Source: an uncultured Campylobacter sp.
GTDB taxonomy: Bacteria > Campylobacterota > Campylobacteria > Campylobacterales > Campylobacteraceae
NCBI RefSeq assembly: GCF_938045205.1
Contig: NZ_CALIMY010000138.1
Coordinates: 15,672-79,671 of the forward strand
Length of the DNA: 64,000 nucleotides
Reading direction: 5' to 3'
A model generated the notes under the pieces. That model ran no database searches and was not told the origin of the DNA. It saw only the letters and a list, made by a program, of their open reading frames with translations. Of the stretch, positions 10,558-20,117 are shown piece by piece (position 1 is the stretch's first letter; each line of letters starts with the position of its first letter). Made by a program: the position numbers and the translations under genes.

Positions 10558-11625
10558 ATGCTAGCCGATAAACTAAAGCCTTTTTTAGATCGCTATGACG
10601 AGCTTTCGCGCATGCTTAGCGATCCCGCTGTTACCGCAGATATCGCTAATATGACGGCGCTATCTAAGGAGCAGCGCAATATCGAGCCGATCAAAGAGGC
10701 GGCTAGCGAGTATCTTAAAATTTTAAATCAGATCGAAGAAAACAAAGCCTTGCTAAGCGATGCCGATCTCGGCGAGCTAGCCAAAGAGGAGCTTAAAAGC
10801 TTAGAGGCGCAAAAGCCGCAGCTCGAAGAAAAAATCAAAATTTTACTGCTTCCGAAAGACCCCAACGACGATAAAAATATCTTTCTTGAGATCCGCGCCG
10901 GTACGGGCGGCGACGAAGCGGCGCTGTTCGCGGGCGATCTACTCGGCGCGTATTTGCGCTATGCCGATCTTCGCGGCTATAAATGCGAGATCGTAAGCAC
11001 TAGCGAAGGCAGCGTCGGCGGCTACAAAGAAGCGATCTTGCTCGTAAAGGGCGCGGGAGCGTATTCGCGGCTGAAATTTGAAGGCGGCACTCACCGCGTG
11101 CAGCGCGTCCCCGAAACGGAGAGCCAGGGCAGGGTGCATACCTCTGCAATCACCGTCGCTGTCATGCCCGAGATCGAGGATAGCGAGATACAGATCAACC
11201 CAAACGACCTTCGCATCGACGTTATGCGCAGCTCCGGCCACGGCGGGCAATCCGTAAATACCACCGATAGCGCCGTTCGCATCACTCACATCCCGACCGG
11301 TTTAGTCGTCACCAACCAAGACGGCAAAGATCAGCACAAAAACAAAGAGGCGGCAATGAAGGTGCTGAAGGCGCGCCTTTACGATATGCAGGAGCAGGAG
11401 CGGCTCGAAAAAGAGCGCAAAGATCGCAAGGATCAGGTAGGCACCGGTGACCGCTCGGGGCGAATTCGTACCTACAACTATCCGCAAAACCGCATCAGCG
11501 ACCACCGCATAAATTTAACGCTCTACCGCCTGGACGCGATAATGGCGGGGGGGTTGTTCGACGAGATCATCGATCCGCTCATCGCGCACTCTCAAGCCGA
11601 AGCGATCGCAAACGCGGGCTATTAA
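10558..11625 (+). CDS. prfA: Peptide chain release factor 1
   Basis: Terminates translation at UAA and UAG. The 355-residue protein has the GGQ motif within [17 protein letters not shown] (about residue 224-240), which inserts into the peptidyl transferase centre, and the RF1 tripeptide region ahead of it near [18 protein letters not shown]. The ending is typical ([11 protein letters not shown]). It lies 24 bp after rpsT. The stop codons in the SemiSWEET pseudogene just downstream are UAA and UAG, both read by this factor. Confidence 0.97.
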   Translation: MLADKLKPFLDRYDELSRMLSDPAVTADIANMTALSKEQRNIEPIKEAASEYLKILNQIEENKALLSDADLGELAKEELKSLEAQKPQLEEKIKILLLPKDPNDDKNIFLEIRAGTGGDEAALFAGDLLGAYLRYADLRGYKCEIVSTSEGSVGGYKEAILLVKGAGAYSRLKFEGGTHRVQRVPETESQGRVHTSAITVAVMPEIEDSEIQINPNDLRIDVMRSSGHGGQSVNTTDSAVRITHIPTGLVVTNQDGKDQHKNKEAAMKVLKARLYDMQEQERLEKERKDRKDQVGTGDRSGRIRTYNYPQNRISDHRINLTLYRLDAIMAGGLFDEIIDPLIAHSQAEAIANAGY

Positions 11626-11991
11626 GTCTTTTAAAATTTAATTTTAATCCACATATATTTTCAAAATTTCGCCGTAATTTGGCTGCAAAATTTTATTTCA
11701 AATTTAGCTGCAAACTCCGCTTGAAATTCCGCCTTTTTAAATTTAAAATATATTCGTTGCGCCGCATCGCCGCGCTGCCTGGCGTTTTAAATTTCGCCGT
11801 TTTAAAATGTGTACCTCAAGCGCCGTTTTAAAATTTACGCAGACGCGAGCAGGCAAGAGGGCGCTGTTATAAATCTAAAGCCAAATTTTATTTCTAGCCA
11901 TTTTTTAATTCGTTTCTTATTTTTAATATATTAAAATCTCATTTCGTTTTATTCATAAATTTGAAATGTATTTTAAAAATGAGGAAAATAA
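11626..11991. other. Non-coding spacer of alternating AT words and GC-rich pieces
   Basis: No supported gene. The sequence alternates AAATTT / TTTTAAAATT words with short GC-rich pieces, as in many other spacers here. A gene-like leader (GAGGA at 11981-11985) begins only at its right end, for the SemiSWEET pseudogene. Confidence 0.6.
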
Positions 11992-12249
11992 ATGAGTGAA
12001 AGAAATTTATAAATTTTAGGTTGGGCGGGCACATATCTGTAGGTCATCATGTATGTATCCTATGTGCCGAATATAATGGCAAATTTAGACGGCAACAAAG
12101 TCCCGTTTCTCCAGCCGCTAGCAGCTGCGATAAACTGCACGATATAACTTAGCTACGGTCTTTTAAAGCCTAAAAAGGACTATCCGCTCGCCGCAGCGAA
12201 TTTCCCGGGGATCATCTTTGGGCTACTAACCGCAATAACGGCGCTTTAA
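11992..12249 (+). pseudogene. SemiSWEET-type sugar transporter, three in-frame stops
   Basis: Read from the ATG at 11992, behind a good GAGGA site, a single frame gives 85 residues matching a SemiSWEET small sugar transporter: ILGWAGTYL, VIMYVSYVPNIMANLDGNK, PFLQPLAAAINC, YPLAAANFPGIIFGLLTAITAL. The frame is broken by TAA at 12010, TAG at 12040 and TAA at 12145, yet has no insertion or deletion and ends at a natural TAA. SemiSWEETs are three-helix membrane proteins that dimerise to carry sugar. The gene is probably recently inactivated by point changes, although sequencing error or readthrough cannot be excluded from sequence alone. It is not a conventional open frame. Confidence 0.75.
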
Positions 12250-12261
12250 ACCGTGCTTTTA

Positions 12262-12451
12262 GCGGCTTGATAAATTTAAAATCGCCCGCGCCGTATCTTG
12301 CCTGCCGCGTCCGCAACGCTTTTTAGTCGCCTACTACGCTGCAACTACTCGATCGCTGTCAGCTGAGCCTGAGCTAGCTTACCACAAGCGCGCCCGCACC
12401 TCACAAATCCATTACGACGCGGCTTGATAAATTTCAAAATTGCCCGCGCCG
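12262..12451. repeat. Pair of ~32-bp imperfect direct repeats
   Basis: GCGGCTTGATAAATTT begins both copies, at 12262 and at 12419. Each continues into a C/G-rich tail ending CCCGCGCCG, with about three differences over 32 bp. The copies flank 125 bp of GC-rich spacer without a gene. They could mark a small duplication of filler sequence. Confidence 0.5.
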
Positions 12452-12538
12452 CATTCAAATCCGCCGAATTTAAATAACTTTTATACAAAATTTGATAAGC
12501 TTATTTTGATTAAAATTTTATCTTTAAAAGGACGAAAA

Positions 12539-13384
12539 ATGAAAAAGGTCATCACTTGCGTCGATCAAAATGCGCTTGCCCCAGCGGTTAGAGATTACGG
12601 AATTTACGTCGCTAAAACCTTGGGTGCCGAGCTCGTGTTTATTCACGTGGTTGAAATCCCGGAGCTTGGCGAGAATTTTTATGGGCTAGCCGCAGGCGGA
12701 ATCGTCCTAGGAGAGAATGATATCCTTGCAAATAGCTACGGAAGTCCCACACTAGGCGGCGTGGATGCGGAGAAAGACCACGAAGAAGCCGAAGCGATGC
12801 TGGATGAATATATCTGCGCCGCGACTACTGCGGGCGTAAAGGCGAGTAAGATCATCAAAGATGGCGATTTCATCGACGTTATCGCTGAGTACAAGGAGGA
12901 AGCTGAAATTTTTGTACTCGGTATCAAGGGCTCGAATAACGAGGACGTAGGCTTTAACGCAAGCGTGCTAATAAAGGAGCTTCACGTGCCGTCGCTGCTC
13001 GTGAATAAGGAATTTTCACCTATTAACTCCGTGCTCATTGCGTTTGACGGCACTGACGCGGCGAAACGCACGCTTGAGTTTATAAAGAGCTCAAAGCTTC
13101 TTGCGAGCGCACATAAGCATGTCTTGCACATCAATCTCGATGCCGCAGAGGGTGAGCGGATGCTGGATCTAGCGCGCGAAATTTTAGGCACTCAAAACGC
13201 CACTTTCAAATTCATCCAAGCCGAAGTTCCCGCCGATGAGATCATCAAATATCGCCGCGCTAATAACCTCGATCTGATCGCTACCGGTGCCTTTACGAAG
13301 GGCTTTTTCAAAAAGCTCTTTTTAGGCAGCGTTTCCGAGGATATATTACACAATGCGCTTGTACCGGTGCTAGTGCTATCGTAA
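12539..13384 (+). CDS. Universal stress protein, tandem UspA domains
   Basis: 281-residue cytoplasmic protein with two UspA folds. Domain 1 starts KKVITCVDQNALAPAVRDYG, and domain 2 starts SVLIAFDGTDAAKRTLEFIKS at about residue 160. The second domain ends with the nucleotide-binding pattern GAFTKGFFKKLFLGSVSED followed by VPVLVLS, so it probably binds ATP; the first domain has LGIKGSNN with a less complete loop. The frame is open back to 12440, but GGACG ahead of the ATG at 12539 and the start of homology fix that start. It stands alone, followed by a hairpin terminator. Confidence 0.9.
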   Translation: MKKVITCVDQNALAPAVRDYGIYVAKTLGAELVFIHVVEIPELGENFYGLAAGGIVLGENDILANSYGSPTLGGVDAEKDHEEAEAMLDEYICAATTAGVKASKIIKDGDFIDVIAEYKEEAEIFVLGIKGSNNEDVGFNASVLIKELHVPSLLVNKEFSPINSVLIAFDGTDAAKRTLEFIKSSKLLASAHKHVLHINLDAAEGERMLDLAREILGTQNATFKFIQAEVPADEIIKYRRANNLDLIATGAFTKGFFKKLFLGSVSEDILHNALVPVLVLS

Positions 13385-13411
13385 TCGCAAGACCAAACAC
13401 CGATAAACGCT

Positions 13412-13451
13412 AAATTCCGTCGCTTACGTTATTTTAAAGCGGCGGAATTTT
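13412..13451 (+). terminator. Hairpin terminator after the universal stress gene
   Basis: A 14-bp stem, 13412-13425 pairing with 13437-13450 with one G-T wobble, encloses an 11-nt loop. The right arm ends in four T residues and is followed by further T-rich sequence. It lies 28 bp past the stop codon at 13384. Confidence 0.6.
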
Positions 13452-13599
13452 AGAATTTTAAATTTTTCAATCCTACGTTTTTCAAATTCATATACTTTTT
13501 AAAATTCATAGAAATTTTGCTTAATAATTCGTCAATAGATCTTATTAAATTCCGTTAAATTAGTAATTGCATATAAAATTTTATGATTTAGTTTATTAA

Positions 13600-13640
13600 A
13601 AATTTTATTATTATTTAAGAGGAATTGTAAGATAATCCCG
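13600..13640 (+). promoter_or_regulatory. Candidate iron-regulated promoter of the first TonB receptor
   Basis: The block TTTATTATTATTTAA followed by AGAG and AATT (13604-13626) recurs almost exactly at 20118-20142, in front of the second TonB receptor, where the order is TTTATTATTATTTAA, TCA, AGAGAAATT. A -10-like AAGATAAT follows here and TATAATAT there. A conserved AT block over a promoter, shared by two receptor genes, suggests a common regulator such as Fur. No exact Fur consensus was established. Confidence 0.45.
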
Positions 13641-13682
13641 CCAGTAAATTGATATAGATTATAAAATCTAAAAAGGATTTTT

Positions 13683-16106
13683 ATGAAAAAGGGTAAAATT
13701 TTACTCTCTTTGGCGCTACTTTGCTCGCCGTTTTGGCTTACTGCGGCGCAAAATAGCGGCGCTTCTCAAAACTCATCCGCCGCAAGCTCCACCTCTAAAA
13801 TTTCGTCGTCGCAAAGCTCTGCGCAAAATCCTGGAAGCCCTACCGCTGTAAATTCTGCGCCGCAGGGCAACGCTGTCGTAAGCCCCGCCACTAAAGACAT
13901 TGCACAAAATTCCGCGCCGCAAAGCGGTAGCGCGGCAAATTCTACGCTGCAGGGTTTGGACGACGATAATCTCGGCACCATAAACGTCACGGGCAAGGCC
14001 GATCTGTCCACTACCGAGGGCACCGGCTCTTATACGACGGGCAATATGAGCACCGCGACGGGGCTAAATTTAAGCATAAGAGAGACGCCGCAGTCCATAA
14101 GCGTCATCTCCAATCAGCTTTTAAAAGATCTGAGTTTACACAACGCCGAAGAGGCTCTTTCAAAATACGCCACCGGTATTTCGCTAAATAACGACGCGGG
14201 CGGCAATCGCATCGTCTCGCGCGGCTTTTATGTCGATAATATCCAAGAAGACGGCATCGCAAGCTCGGTTTCCAGCTCCGTGTTCGGGCCGCTGGGCTCA
14301 TCGAAGGAATTTACCGATTTGGAATTCTACGATCGCGTCGAGGTTCTGCGCGGCGTAGCAGGCCTTACGCAAAGCAACGGCGAGCCCGGCGGCACGATAA
14401 ATTTAATCCGAAAGCGCCCGAGCGATCAGTTCGGCTTTAACGCAAGTCTAAGCGGCGGTAGCTGGGATAATTATCGCGGTATGATCGACGTTACGGATGC
14501 GATAAATCAAAGCGGTACGGCACGCGCGCGGCTGATCGGAATTTTAAGTAAAACGGGTTCGTTTAAGGACTATCCGCGCAACGGCTATCGCGAAGGTATC
14601 GGCGTTTCGACGGAATTTGACGTGGCCGATAAGACGCTTCTTAGCGCGGGATTTTTGTGGCAAAAAACCGTCGGCATCTATGACATTTACGGCGTGCCCG
14701 TTTTAGATAATCATGGAAATTTACTGAATTTACCGCGCAGAAGCTACTTCGGCTCAGACTGGGATGAGAGCGAATATAAAAAATTTAACGCCTACAGCGA
14801 ACTTTCGCACGAATTTAGCGATGATCTAAAAGCCTATGCGAGGCTCAATTATACCGATAGCGACAGCATGTTAAAATTCGGAGCGCTCGGCGGGGCAGAT
14901 CCTTACAACGGCACTACGTCGCATACGGTGCGATATAGAATTTACGATAACGACTCCAAAGAGATCGGGTTTCAAACGGGGCTAGACGGCAAATTCGAAG
15001 CATTTGGGCAGAAGCACGACTTTTTCTTAAACGGCTCGCTTAGCAACGAAAAGCTTAATTGGCGCGAGACTAGGACGAGAGATTCGTCTCTGGCGTCACT
15101 GGGGATGAATATTTATAATTGGGACCGCTCAAGGATTGCCCAGCCTGATTGGAGCAGTGCCGCTATGTTTAAAGACCGAAGCTCCACTACCATAAAGCAG
15201 CGCGCGATCTCGCTCGGGACTAGATTAAACTTAACCGACGATTTTCACTTTTTGCTCGGCGGGCGCTTTTCGAAGGTAACTTACAGCAGGTATTATTATA
15301 ATATTTTGCGCGGTACGGCTTCGCATAGAGCGAGCCCGAGCAAATCGGATTTCACGCCGTATGCGGGGGTAGTCTGGGACTTTGCGGATAATTTTTCGTG
15401 GTACGCAAGCTATGCCGAAATTTTTAAGCCGCAAGCCGCGCGCGACAAGGATGGTAAAATTTTAGATCCCGTCGTCGGCTATAATTTAGAAACCGGCGTG
15501 AAGGGAGAATTTTTTGACGGCGCGCTTAATACGAATGTCGCGCTATTTCAGATCATTCAGAAAAATAGGGCGATGAGCGATCCTCTTAATACGAACTACT
15601 CCATCGCCGAGGGCAAAGTGCGAAGCCGCGGCGTGGATGCCGAGGTGCAAGGCTCGCTCACTGAGAATTGGAAATTATTCGCGGGATATACTTTCAACCG
15701 CAGCGTATATTTAAAGATGGAAAGAACCTCCGCAGCGGTCGATTATAGCAAGGGCGCAAACGCCAAACGCTACATTCCGAAGCATCTGTTTAAGCTCTAT
15801 ACGAACTATGAAATTCCGCTCGGCGAAAATCGTAAGATCACCCTGGGTACGGGCGTGCGCTATCAGAGCAAAACCGCTTCGATATATCGCGAAAACGTTG
15901 CGTACTACGCCGCGCCGCAGAAAGCTTACACGCTGTGGGACGCAAATGTCGGCTATCATTTTGACAAGCACTTTAGCGTAAATTTTGCGGTCAAAAACAT
16001 CACGGATAAGAAGTATTTTCAAAATACGCAAAATCGCGTCGCAGGGATGAATAATTACTACGGCGAGCCGCGGAATTTTATGTTGACGCTAAATTATACG
16101 TATTAG
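13683..16106 (+). CDS. TonB-dependent siderophore receptor
   Basis: 807-residue outer-membrane receptor that would import a ferric siderophore with energy from TonB-ExbBD. It has a Sec signal peptide (MKKGKILLSLALLCSPFWLTAAQ), then about 70 residues of Ser/Asn/Gln/Ala-rich linker. The plug starts near TINVTGKADLS and includes IRETPQSISVISNQLL, a hallmark of the FpvA/FhuE-like siderophore class, and EVLRGVAGLTQSNGEPGG. The barrel ends with Tyr at TLNYTY. AAAAGGATTTTT gives a strong ribosome site. A split ABC transporter follows 307 bp later. The ligand cannot be predicted. Confidence 0.93.
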   Translation: MKKGKILLSLALLCSPFWLTAAQNSGASQNSSAASSTSKISSSQSSAQNPGSPTAVNSAPQGNAVVSPATKDIAQNSAPQSGSAANSTLQGLDDDNLGTINVTGKADLSTTEGTGSYTTGNMSTATGLNLSIRETPQSISVISNQLLKDLSLHNAEEALSKYATGISLNNDAGGNRIVSRGFYVDNIQEDGIASSVSSSVFGPLGSSKEFTDLEFYDRVEVLRGVAGLTQSNGEPGGTINLIRKRPSDQFGFNASLSGGSWDNYRGMIDVTDAINQSGTARARLIGILSKTGSFKDYPRNGYREGIGVSTEFDVADKTLLSAGFLWQKTVGIYDIYGVPVLDNHGNLLNLPRRSYFGSDWDESEYKKFNAYSELSHEFSDDLKAYARLNYTDSDSMLKFGALGGADPYNGTTSHTVRYRIYDNDSKEIGFQTGLDGKFEAFGQKHDFFLNGSLSNEKLNWRETRTRDSSLASLGMNIYNWDRSRIAQPDWSSAAMFKDRSSTTIKQRAISLGTRLNLTDDFHFLLGGRFSKVTYSRYYYNILRGTASHRASPSKSDFTPYAGVVWDFADNFSWYASYAEIFKPQAARDKDGKILDPVVGYNLETGVKGEFFDGALNTNVALFQIIQKNRAMSDPLNTNYSIAEGKVRSRGVDAEVQGSLTENWKLFAGYTFNRSVYLKMERTSAAVDYSKGANAKRYIPKHLFKLYTNYEIPLGENRKITLGTGVRYQSKTASIYRENVAYYAAPQKAYTLWDANVGYHFDKHFSVNFAVKNITDKKYFQNTQNRVAGMNNYYGEPRNFMLTLNYTY

Positions 16107-16413
16107 GTGTGGATGGAATTTTGCGCTTATGCGAACTTGGACTGACTGAGCTCGCACGCGGCCTTGGATAAATTCCGCGCTTTATAAGAGCGCGGATAAA
16201 GCGAGCGTAGAGGCGAGAGGCAAGCTTTGTCGCAAGTAGCACGTAGCGAGGCGGGTAAAATTTGAACGAAGCCGCGGGATTAAAATTTAACTCGCGATTT
16301 GGTTGATTAGCGATTGATTGGCGCAGGCAATGCGGGCGATAAATTTAATCTCGTGATTTAATCCCGCGATCTCGCCGCAACTAGCGCTAAATTTTAAAAT
16401 TTAAAGAGAAAAT
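16107..16413. other. Spacer with an 8-bp-stem hairpin
   Basis: No gene. TCCGCGCT at 16174-16181 pairs perfectly with AGCGCGGA at 16189-16196 across a 7-nt loop. No T-run follows, so it is only a possible Rho-independent or partial terminator for the receptor gene. The rest is GC-rich filler and AAATTT words. Confidence 0.45.
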
Positions 16414-16977
16414 TTGAAAACGCTAAAGCATTTTTTTGAAATTCTACGTCCGCACTGGTTCGGCAAGGGCGCGGCGAAGCTATGGGCGCTGCTACTACTA
16501 GCGCTCGGTTTTAGTCTCGCTATCATCAAAATCAGCGTGCTGATGAACGCGTGGGATAAGCGCTTTTACGACGCGCTAAGCGAGCTTAAGGGCGAGCTCA
16601 TTCCTGCGCTCGTGGGCGAGTTTTTGCTCTACACGGCGCTCATCGTGCTTTTCATCGTCTGCGGCAGCTGGCTTCGCAAACTGCTCGTAATCGTCTGGCG
16701 CGAGCGGCTAAGCGCGATGATGGAGCGCAAATGGCTACATAACGCAAACTTCTACCGTACGAGCCTTGAGGGGAATTTCAGCGCCAGGGGCGGATCAAAT
16801 TTAGAAAAACCTGGCGACGTAAATTTAGATAAAAATTTAAACGAGCGTGCAGAGTGTTCCGTAGTCGAAGCGGACAGCGCGGCTTTGCATGGAGACGTAA
16901 AGGGGCTTGAAATTTACCGAGCACGGCAGAGTAAAATGCAGCAGGGCAAAGCGGCGCAAGCGAGAATAAAAATTTAA
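16414..16977 (+). pseudogene. ABC transporter (SbmA/YddA-like), N-terminal piece before a frame break
   Basis: Begins the membrane domain of an ABC transporter of the ABC_membrane_2 type: a TTG start at 16414 (MKTLKHFFEILRPHWFG), helices at about 24-44 and 70-90, then VWRERLSAMMERKWLHNANFYR at about residues 93-114. In this family NFYR is normally followed within a dozen residues by NPDQRI. Here a low-complexity insert intervenes and the frame stops at TAA 16975. The continuation is in the -1 frame. Either the gene is broken, or a frameshift restores it: the shift could occur at the A5 run just before the stop (16969-16973), and the downstream frame is open from about 16932. I cannot decide between these. 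Confidence 0.6.
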
Positions 16978-17310
16978 ACGATCGTAGCGACGAGAATTTT
17001 AAAAATTCAAAAAACGCCGAGAATACTAAAGCATATTTGGAGCAGGATACGGATGGCTTAAACGAATACGTGGACTCTGCGAGCGATCGCGCAGAGTATC
17101 TTGCAAGCGAGGCGAGTGGCACCGATGTGAACGAAAATTTAAACCAGCAGCGTGAGGAAGATTTTAAAGAATATTGGGGACGAGATACGGGTAATTTAAA
17201 CGAACGTGCGGCGTCCGTGAGGGCGCGGGCTGGGTGCCCCGCAACCGAAGCGGATGTCAAAGGTTCGTTTAAAGCTTCCGAAGACCGGGGAATTGCAAAG
17301 CTAGACAACC
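16760..17310 (+). repeat. Low-complexity insert inside the ABC transporter
   Basis: About 540 bp separate the conserved NFYR and NPDQR motifs. The insert contains degenerate units coding for similar peptides: NLNERAECSVVEADS, NLNDRSDENFKNSKN, GLNEYVDSASDRAEYLASEAS, NLNQQREEDFKEYW and NLNERAASVRARAG. At DNA level each unit starts with a TTAAACGA-like word followed by GC-rich sequence, the same style as the intergenic filler in this window. It also contains the frame break. Its origin as captured filler is inference. Confidence 0.6.
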
Positions 17311-18593
17311 CCGATCAGCGTATCGTCGAGGACAGCTTGCTGCTCGTGCAAAAAAGCGTCGATCTCGTAAAATCGCTCGTCTATAATCTCGCCAAGCTCA
17401 TCGCCTTCGTCGCGATCTTGTGGCAGGTCTCGAAGGTATTGAAATTTGAAATTTTTAGCATGCACTTTGAGATCGAGGGCTTTTTGCTCTACGTCGCGCT
17501 CCTCTATACGCTGCTTTGTTCGCTGATTACGCATCTCATCGGGCGCAGGCTTAGGGGGTTAAATTTTGCTAAGCAGCGCGCCGAAGCCGACTACCGCTCG
17601 GATCTGTTGCTCGTGCGCGAAAACGCAGAAGCCGTAGCCTTTATGCGCGGAGAGGATGCCGAGCGCGGCCGCTTCCGCGCGAGCTTCGGCGAGATCGCTA
17701 AAAACTGGCGCAGCATCATGAATACGGAATTTCGCCTCGAATGCTTTTCGGCAAGCTACCTAAAAATCACGAATTTAATCCCGATCTTTGCCTACTTGCC
17801 GCTGTATTTGTCGCGCGCGATGAGCTTCGGCGATATGATGCAGGCGCGCTCGGCGTTTTACAGCGTGCAGGACGGATTTGCGTGGTTTATGGACTATTAT
17901 AAGCAGATCATGGAGTGGGCGGCGAGCGTGCAGAGGATCTATGAGTTCATCTCGCGCATGGACGGCGAGAGCGCAAATCTGCGTACTTGCGTCAAACAAA
18001 GCGACGAAAATTCCGCTCGCTGCGAGGGCTTGTCGGTCTTCACGCCTGCGGGCGAGCCGCTGATCGAGGATCTACGCTTCGAGCTTGCGCCCGCGCAGTT
18101 TATAATGCTGCGAGGCAAGAGCGGTACGGGCAAAAGCACGGCTCTGCGCTACGCGGCGGGGCTTTGGCGATACGGCTGCGGCGAGATCAGTCTGCCGCGC
18201 ATGGGCGTGATATTTATCCCGCAAAAGCCCTATCTGGCGCCGCTTAGCCTAAAAGAGCTCATTTCCTATCCGCAGCCGCCGCGCGCAGACGACGCGGAAT
18301 TTTTAGAAATTTTATGCCGCGTAGGGCTTGAGAAATTTGCCCGCATGCTAAACTCGCGCGCCGATTACGTTAAAATTTTAAGCGGCGGGGAGGCACAGCG
18401 GCTTAGTTTCGCACGTATTTATTGCCACAAGCCGAGCTTTGTTTTTGCCGACGAGATCACGTCCGCGCTAGATCCCACCTCGGCGCGCGAGCTGCTACTT
18501 GGTCTGCGCGCGGATCTGCCGAACCTCGGCATGCTAGCGATCGTGCATCAAACGGGCCTTGAGGACATATTTGAGCGGACTATAGAGCTTTAA
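17037..18593 (+). CDS. ABC transporter (SbmA/YddA-like), C-terminal permease and ATPase piece
   Basis: The 518-residue frame has about 85 residues of low-complexity insert, then NPDQRIVEDSLLLVQKSVDLV, which re-enters the family, two or three more membrane segments, and an ABC ATPase: Walker A RGKSGTGKST, Q-loop region IFIPQKPYL, signature LSGGEAQRLSFARI, Walker B FVFADEITSALD and the H-loop in AIVHQTG. The ATPase is complete, so selection has kept it. The start is not certain because the frame is open further upstream and no good ribosome site precedes 17037. It may be made only with the N-terminal piece by frameshifting. Its position between two TonB receptors suggests a role with siderophores or peptides. 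Confidence 0.7.
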   Translation: MEQDTDGLNEYVDSASDRAEYLASEASGTDVNENLNQQREEDFKEYWGRDTGNLNERAASVRARAGCPATEADVKGSFKASEDRGIAKLDNPDQRIVEDSLLLVQKSVDLVKSLVYNLAKLIAFVAILWQVSKVLKFEIFSMHFEIEGFLLYVALLYTLLCSLITHLIGRRLRGLNFAKQRAEADYRSDLLLVRENAEAVAFMRGEDAERGRFRASFGEIAKNWRSIMNTEFRLECFSASYLKITNLIPIFAYLPLYLSRAMSFGDMMQARSAFYSVQDGFAWFMDYYKQIMEWAASVQRIYEFISRMDGESANLRTCVKQSDENSARCEGLSVFTPAGEPLIEDLRFELAPAQFIMLRGKSGTGKSTALRYAAGLWRYGCGEISLPRMGVIFIPQKPYLAPLSLKELISYPQPPRADDAEFLEILCRVGLEKFARMLNSRADYVKILSGGEAQRLSFARIYCHKPSFVFADEITSALDPTSARELLLGLRADLPNLGMLAIVHQTGLEDIFERTIEL

Positions 18594-19454
18594 ATTCGGC
18601 CGTTGAAATTTCACGCCGCAGGGATTTCGCCTTTAAATTCATATCTTTTTAAATCCGGATTTATTAAAATTACTCGTTTATATTAAGCGGCGATAAAATT
18701 TAGCCGAAGCGCAAGTGTTCGCATATATGGGCATCGGCACCCGCGCGGCTAGGCGCTCGCACACAGTCGGCGGCGGGCAGGCACTACGGCGCGGCGAGCG
18801 GCTTGGAGGTCGATAGCCAGCGCGCGATCGTGATTTTGCGCGAAATTAAGTCCGTAGAATTTAAACGCAAAATGATCTGCCAAGAAGACGGCGCCTAGAT
18901 AAAATTTTAAACCGAGCCGCGATCGGTAGCATAACGGCGTGCTAAATGAACGGGCTACGGCAGCGGCGCGATGCGCGGGCGTCGCGATAAGTCAGTAGCG
19001 CGTCGGATGGCGCGTAACACATCGGCGGCGCAGACGGCACGCCGTAGTCGAGAAGCGGAGCGACAATACGTGCCTACTCGGCATCGTATGACATAACCTT
19101 CGCTTGGGCAAATCATCATCATAACGGCGCTACGATCGAAGCGAGTAGCGCGGCCGTGACGGCGGATCGGCAGCACAAGGGCGCGGCGTGATTGCGGCGG
19201 CGACAGCATAAAATGCCGCAATATGGCAACCGCGATCGACAGCATGCGTATATAGGTAAAGCGCAGTGCAAGTAGCGCAAACGCCGCGATACGACGATGG
19301 CGACCTGCAGAGCGTATAAGTGAAGCAGCGGTGCGGGCGGCGCAACAACGCCGAGGCGATACGATAGCGGCGACCGATGGGATGTAGCGCCGCCGTAGCG
19401 TTCGCGGGCGCTACGCCTAAGCCGATAAATTTTAAAACGAAGCAAGGAGATTTT
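18594..19454. other. GC-rich spacer without a clear gene
   Basis: 860 bp without a supported gene. From about 18,900 to 19,400 the AAATTTT words vanish and the sequence becomes an irregular GC-rich string of GCGGCG / CGATCG / GTAGCG pieces, unlike coding sequence on either strand. At 18,770-18,898 one plus-strand frame reads GRHYGAASGLEVDSQRAI then LREIKSVEFKRKMI and a stop, which looks like the decayed end of a gene; I do not recognise it. Confidence 0.45.
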
Positions 19455-19943
19455 ATGTTTAAAGCGGGGATTGTCTATAAATTTGCGCTCATCGTGTTGC
19501 TAGGCTGCGCGCTTTGCATTTTGGGCTTTTCTGGCGCTAATTTCGCGCGCGGCGAATATGACGAGACGTGGATGAGCCTGCATAAGATCGCGGGATTGGG
19601 TCTGCTTTGCGTCGCGATCTTGCATATAATCACAAGGCGAAAGAAGCTCGTAAAGCTCTGGGGCGAGTTTTTAGACGTGGTTTTGAGCCGCAAAAATCCC
19701 GGCTTTTGTAATATGGACCGCATCATAGGCGCGATCGAGCACTATAATATCAGAGAAATCGCTGGTAAAATGGGCTTTGAGCCGGACGAGCTCGCTGAGA
19801 TTTTGAAATCAAACGGTATCAAGCTCATAAGCGCAGATCAAGGCCTGCGCGAGCTTGCGAAGTTTAACGACGAAAAAATTTTCTTCATCTTGGTGCTTTT
19901 GATCGAGGCAAAATTCGGCAAAGCGGGCAGCTGCAAGGTCTAA
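19455..19943 (+). CDS. Small membrane protein, DUF4405 / cytochrome b-like N-terminus
   Basis: 162 residues. Two transmembrane helices (about 8-28 and 45-62) are joined by a short periplasmic loop with the conserved SLHKIAG; a second histidine sits in AILHIITRRKK. This is the layout of DUF4405 proteins, thought to bind haem through helix histidines. The C-terminal 80 residues are soluble, and IREIAGKMGFEPDELAEILKS resembles a helix-turn-helix or SAM-like helical domain. Start is ATG 19455 behind AAGGAG; the open frame from 19377 has no ribosome site. Next to a TonB receptor it may be a ferric-siderophore electron-transfer partner, but this is inference. Confidence 0.65.
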   Translation: MFKAGIVYKFALIVLLGCALCILGFSGANFARGEYDETWMSLHKIAGLGLLCVAILHIITRRKKLVKLWGEFLDVVLSRKNPGFCNMDRIIGAIEHYNIREIAGKMGFEPDELAEILKSNGIKLISADQGLRELAKFNDEKIFFILVLLIEAKFGKAGSCKV

Positions 19944-20117
19944 ATTTTAAAATTCCGATCCGAATTTACTCCATAAACTTGCCGCTTTAGGAAATAAAAA
20001 CCGCTAAAGAATCTAAATTTAAAACCGAAATTTTACCGCGCCCAGCGAAACGCTCAAAATCAAAATTTCATCCAATCTCTGCCTAAATTTTAAAAACCTA
20101 TCTTTAATCTTTGAAAT

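Noticed and set aside
18594..19454. Overlapping minus-strand frames of 70-108 codons as possible genes
   Set aside because: Arg/Ala/Cys-rich translations from GC-rich filler, no ribosome site, no family resemblance.
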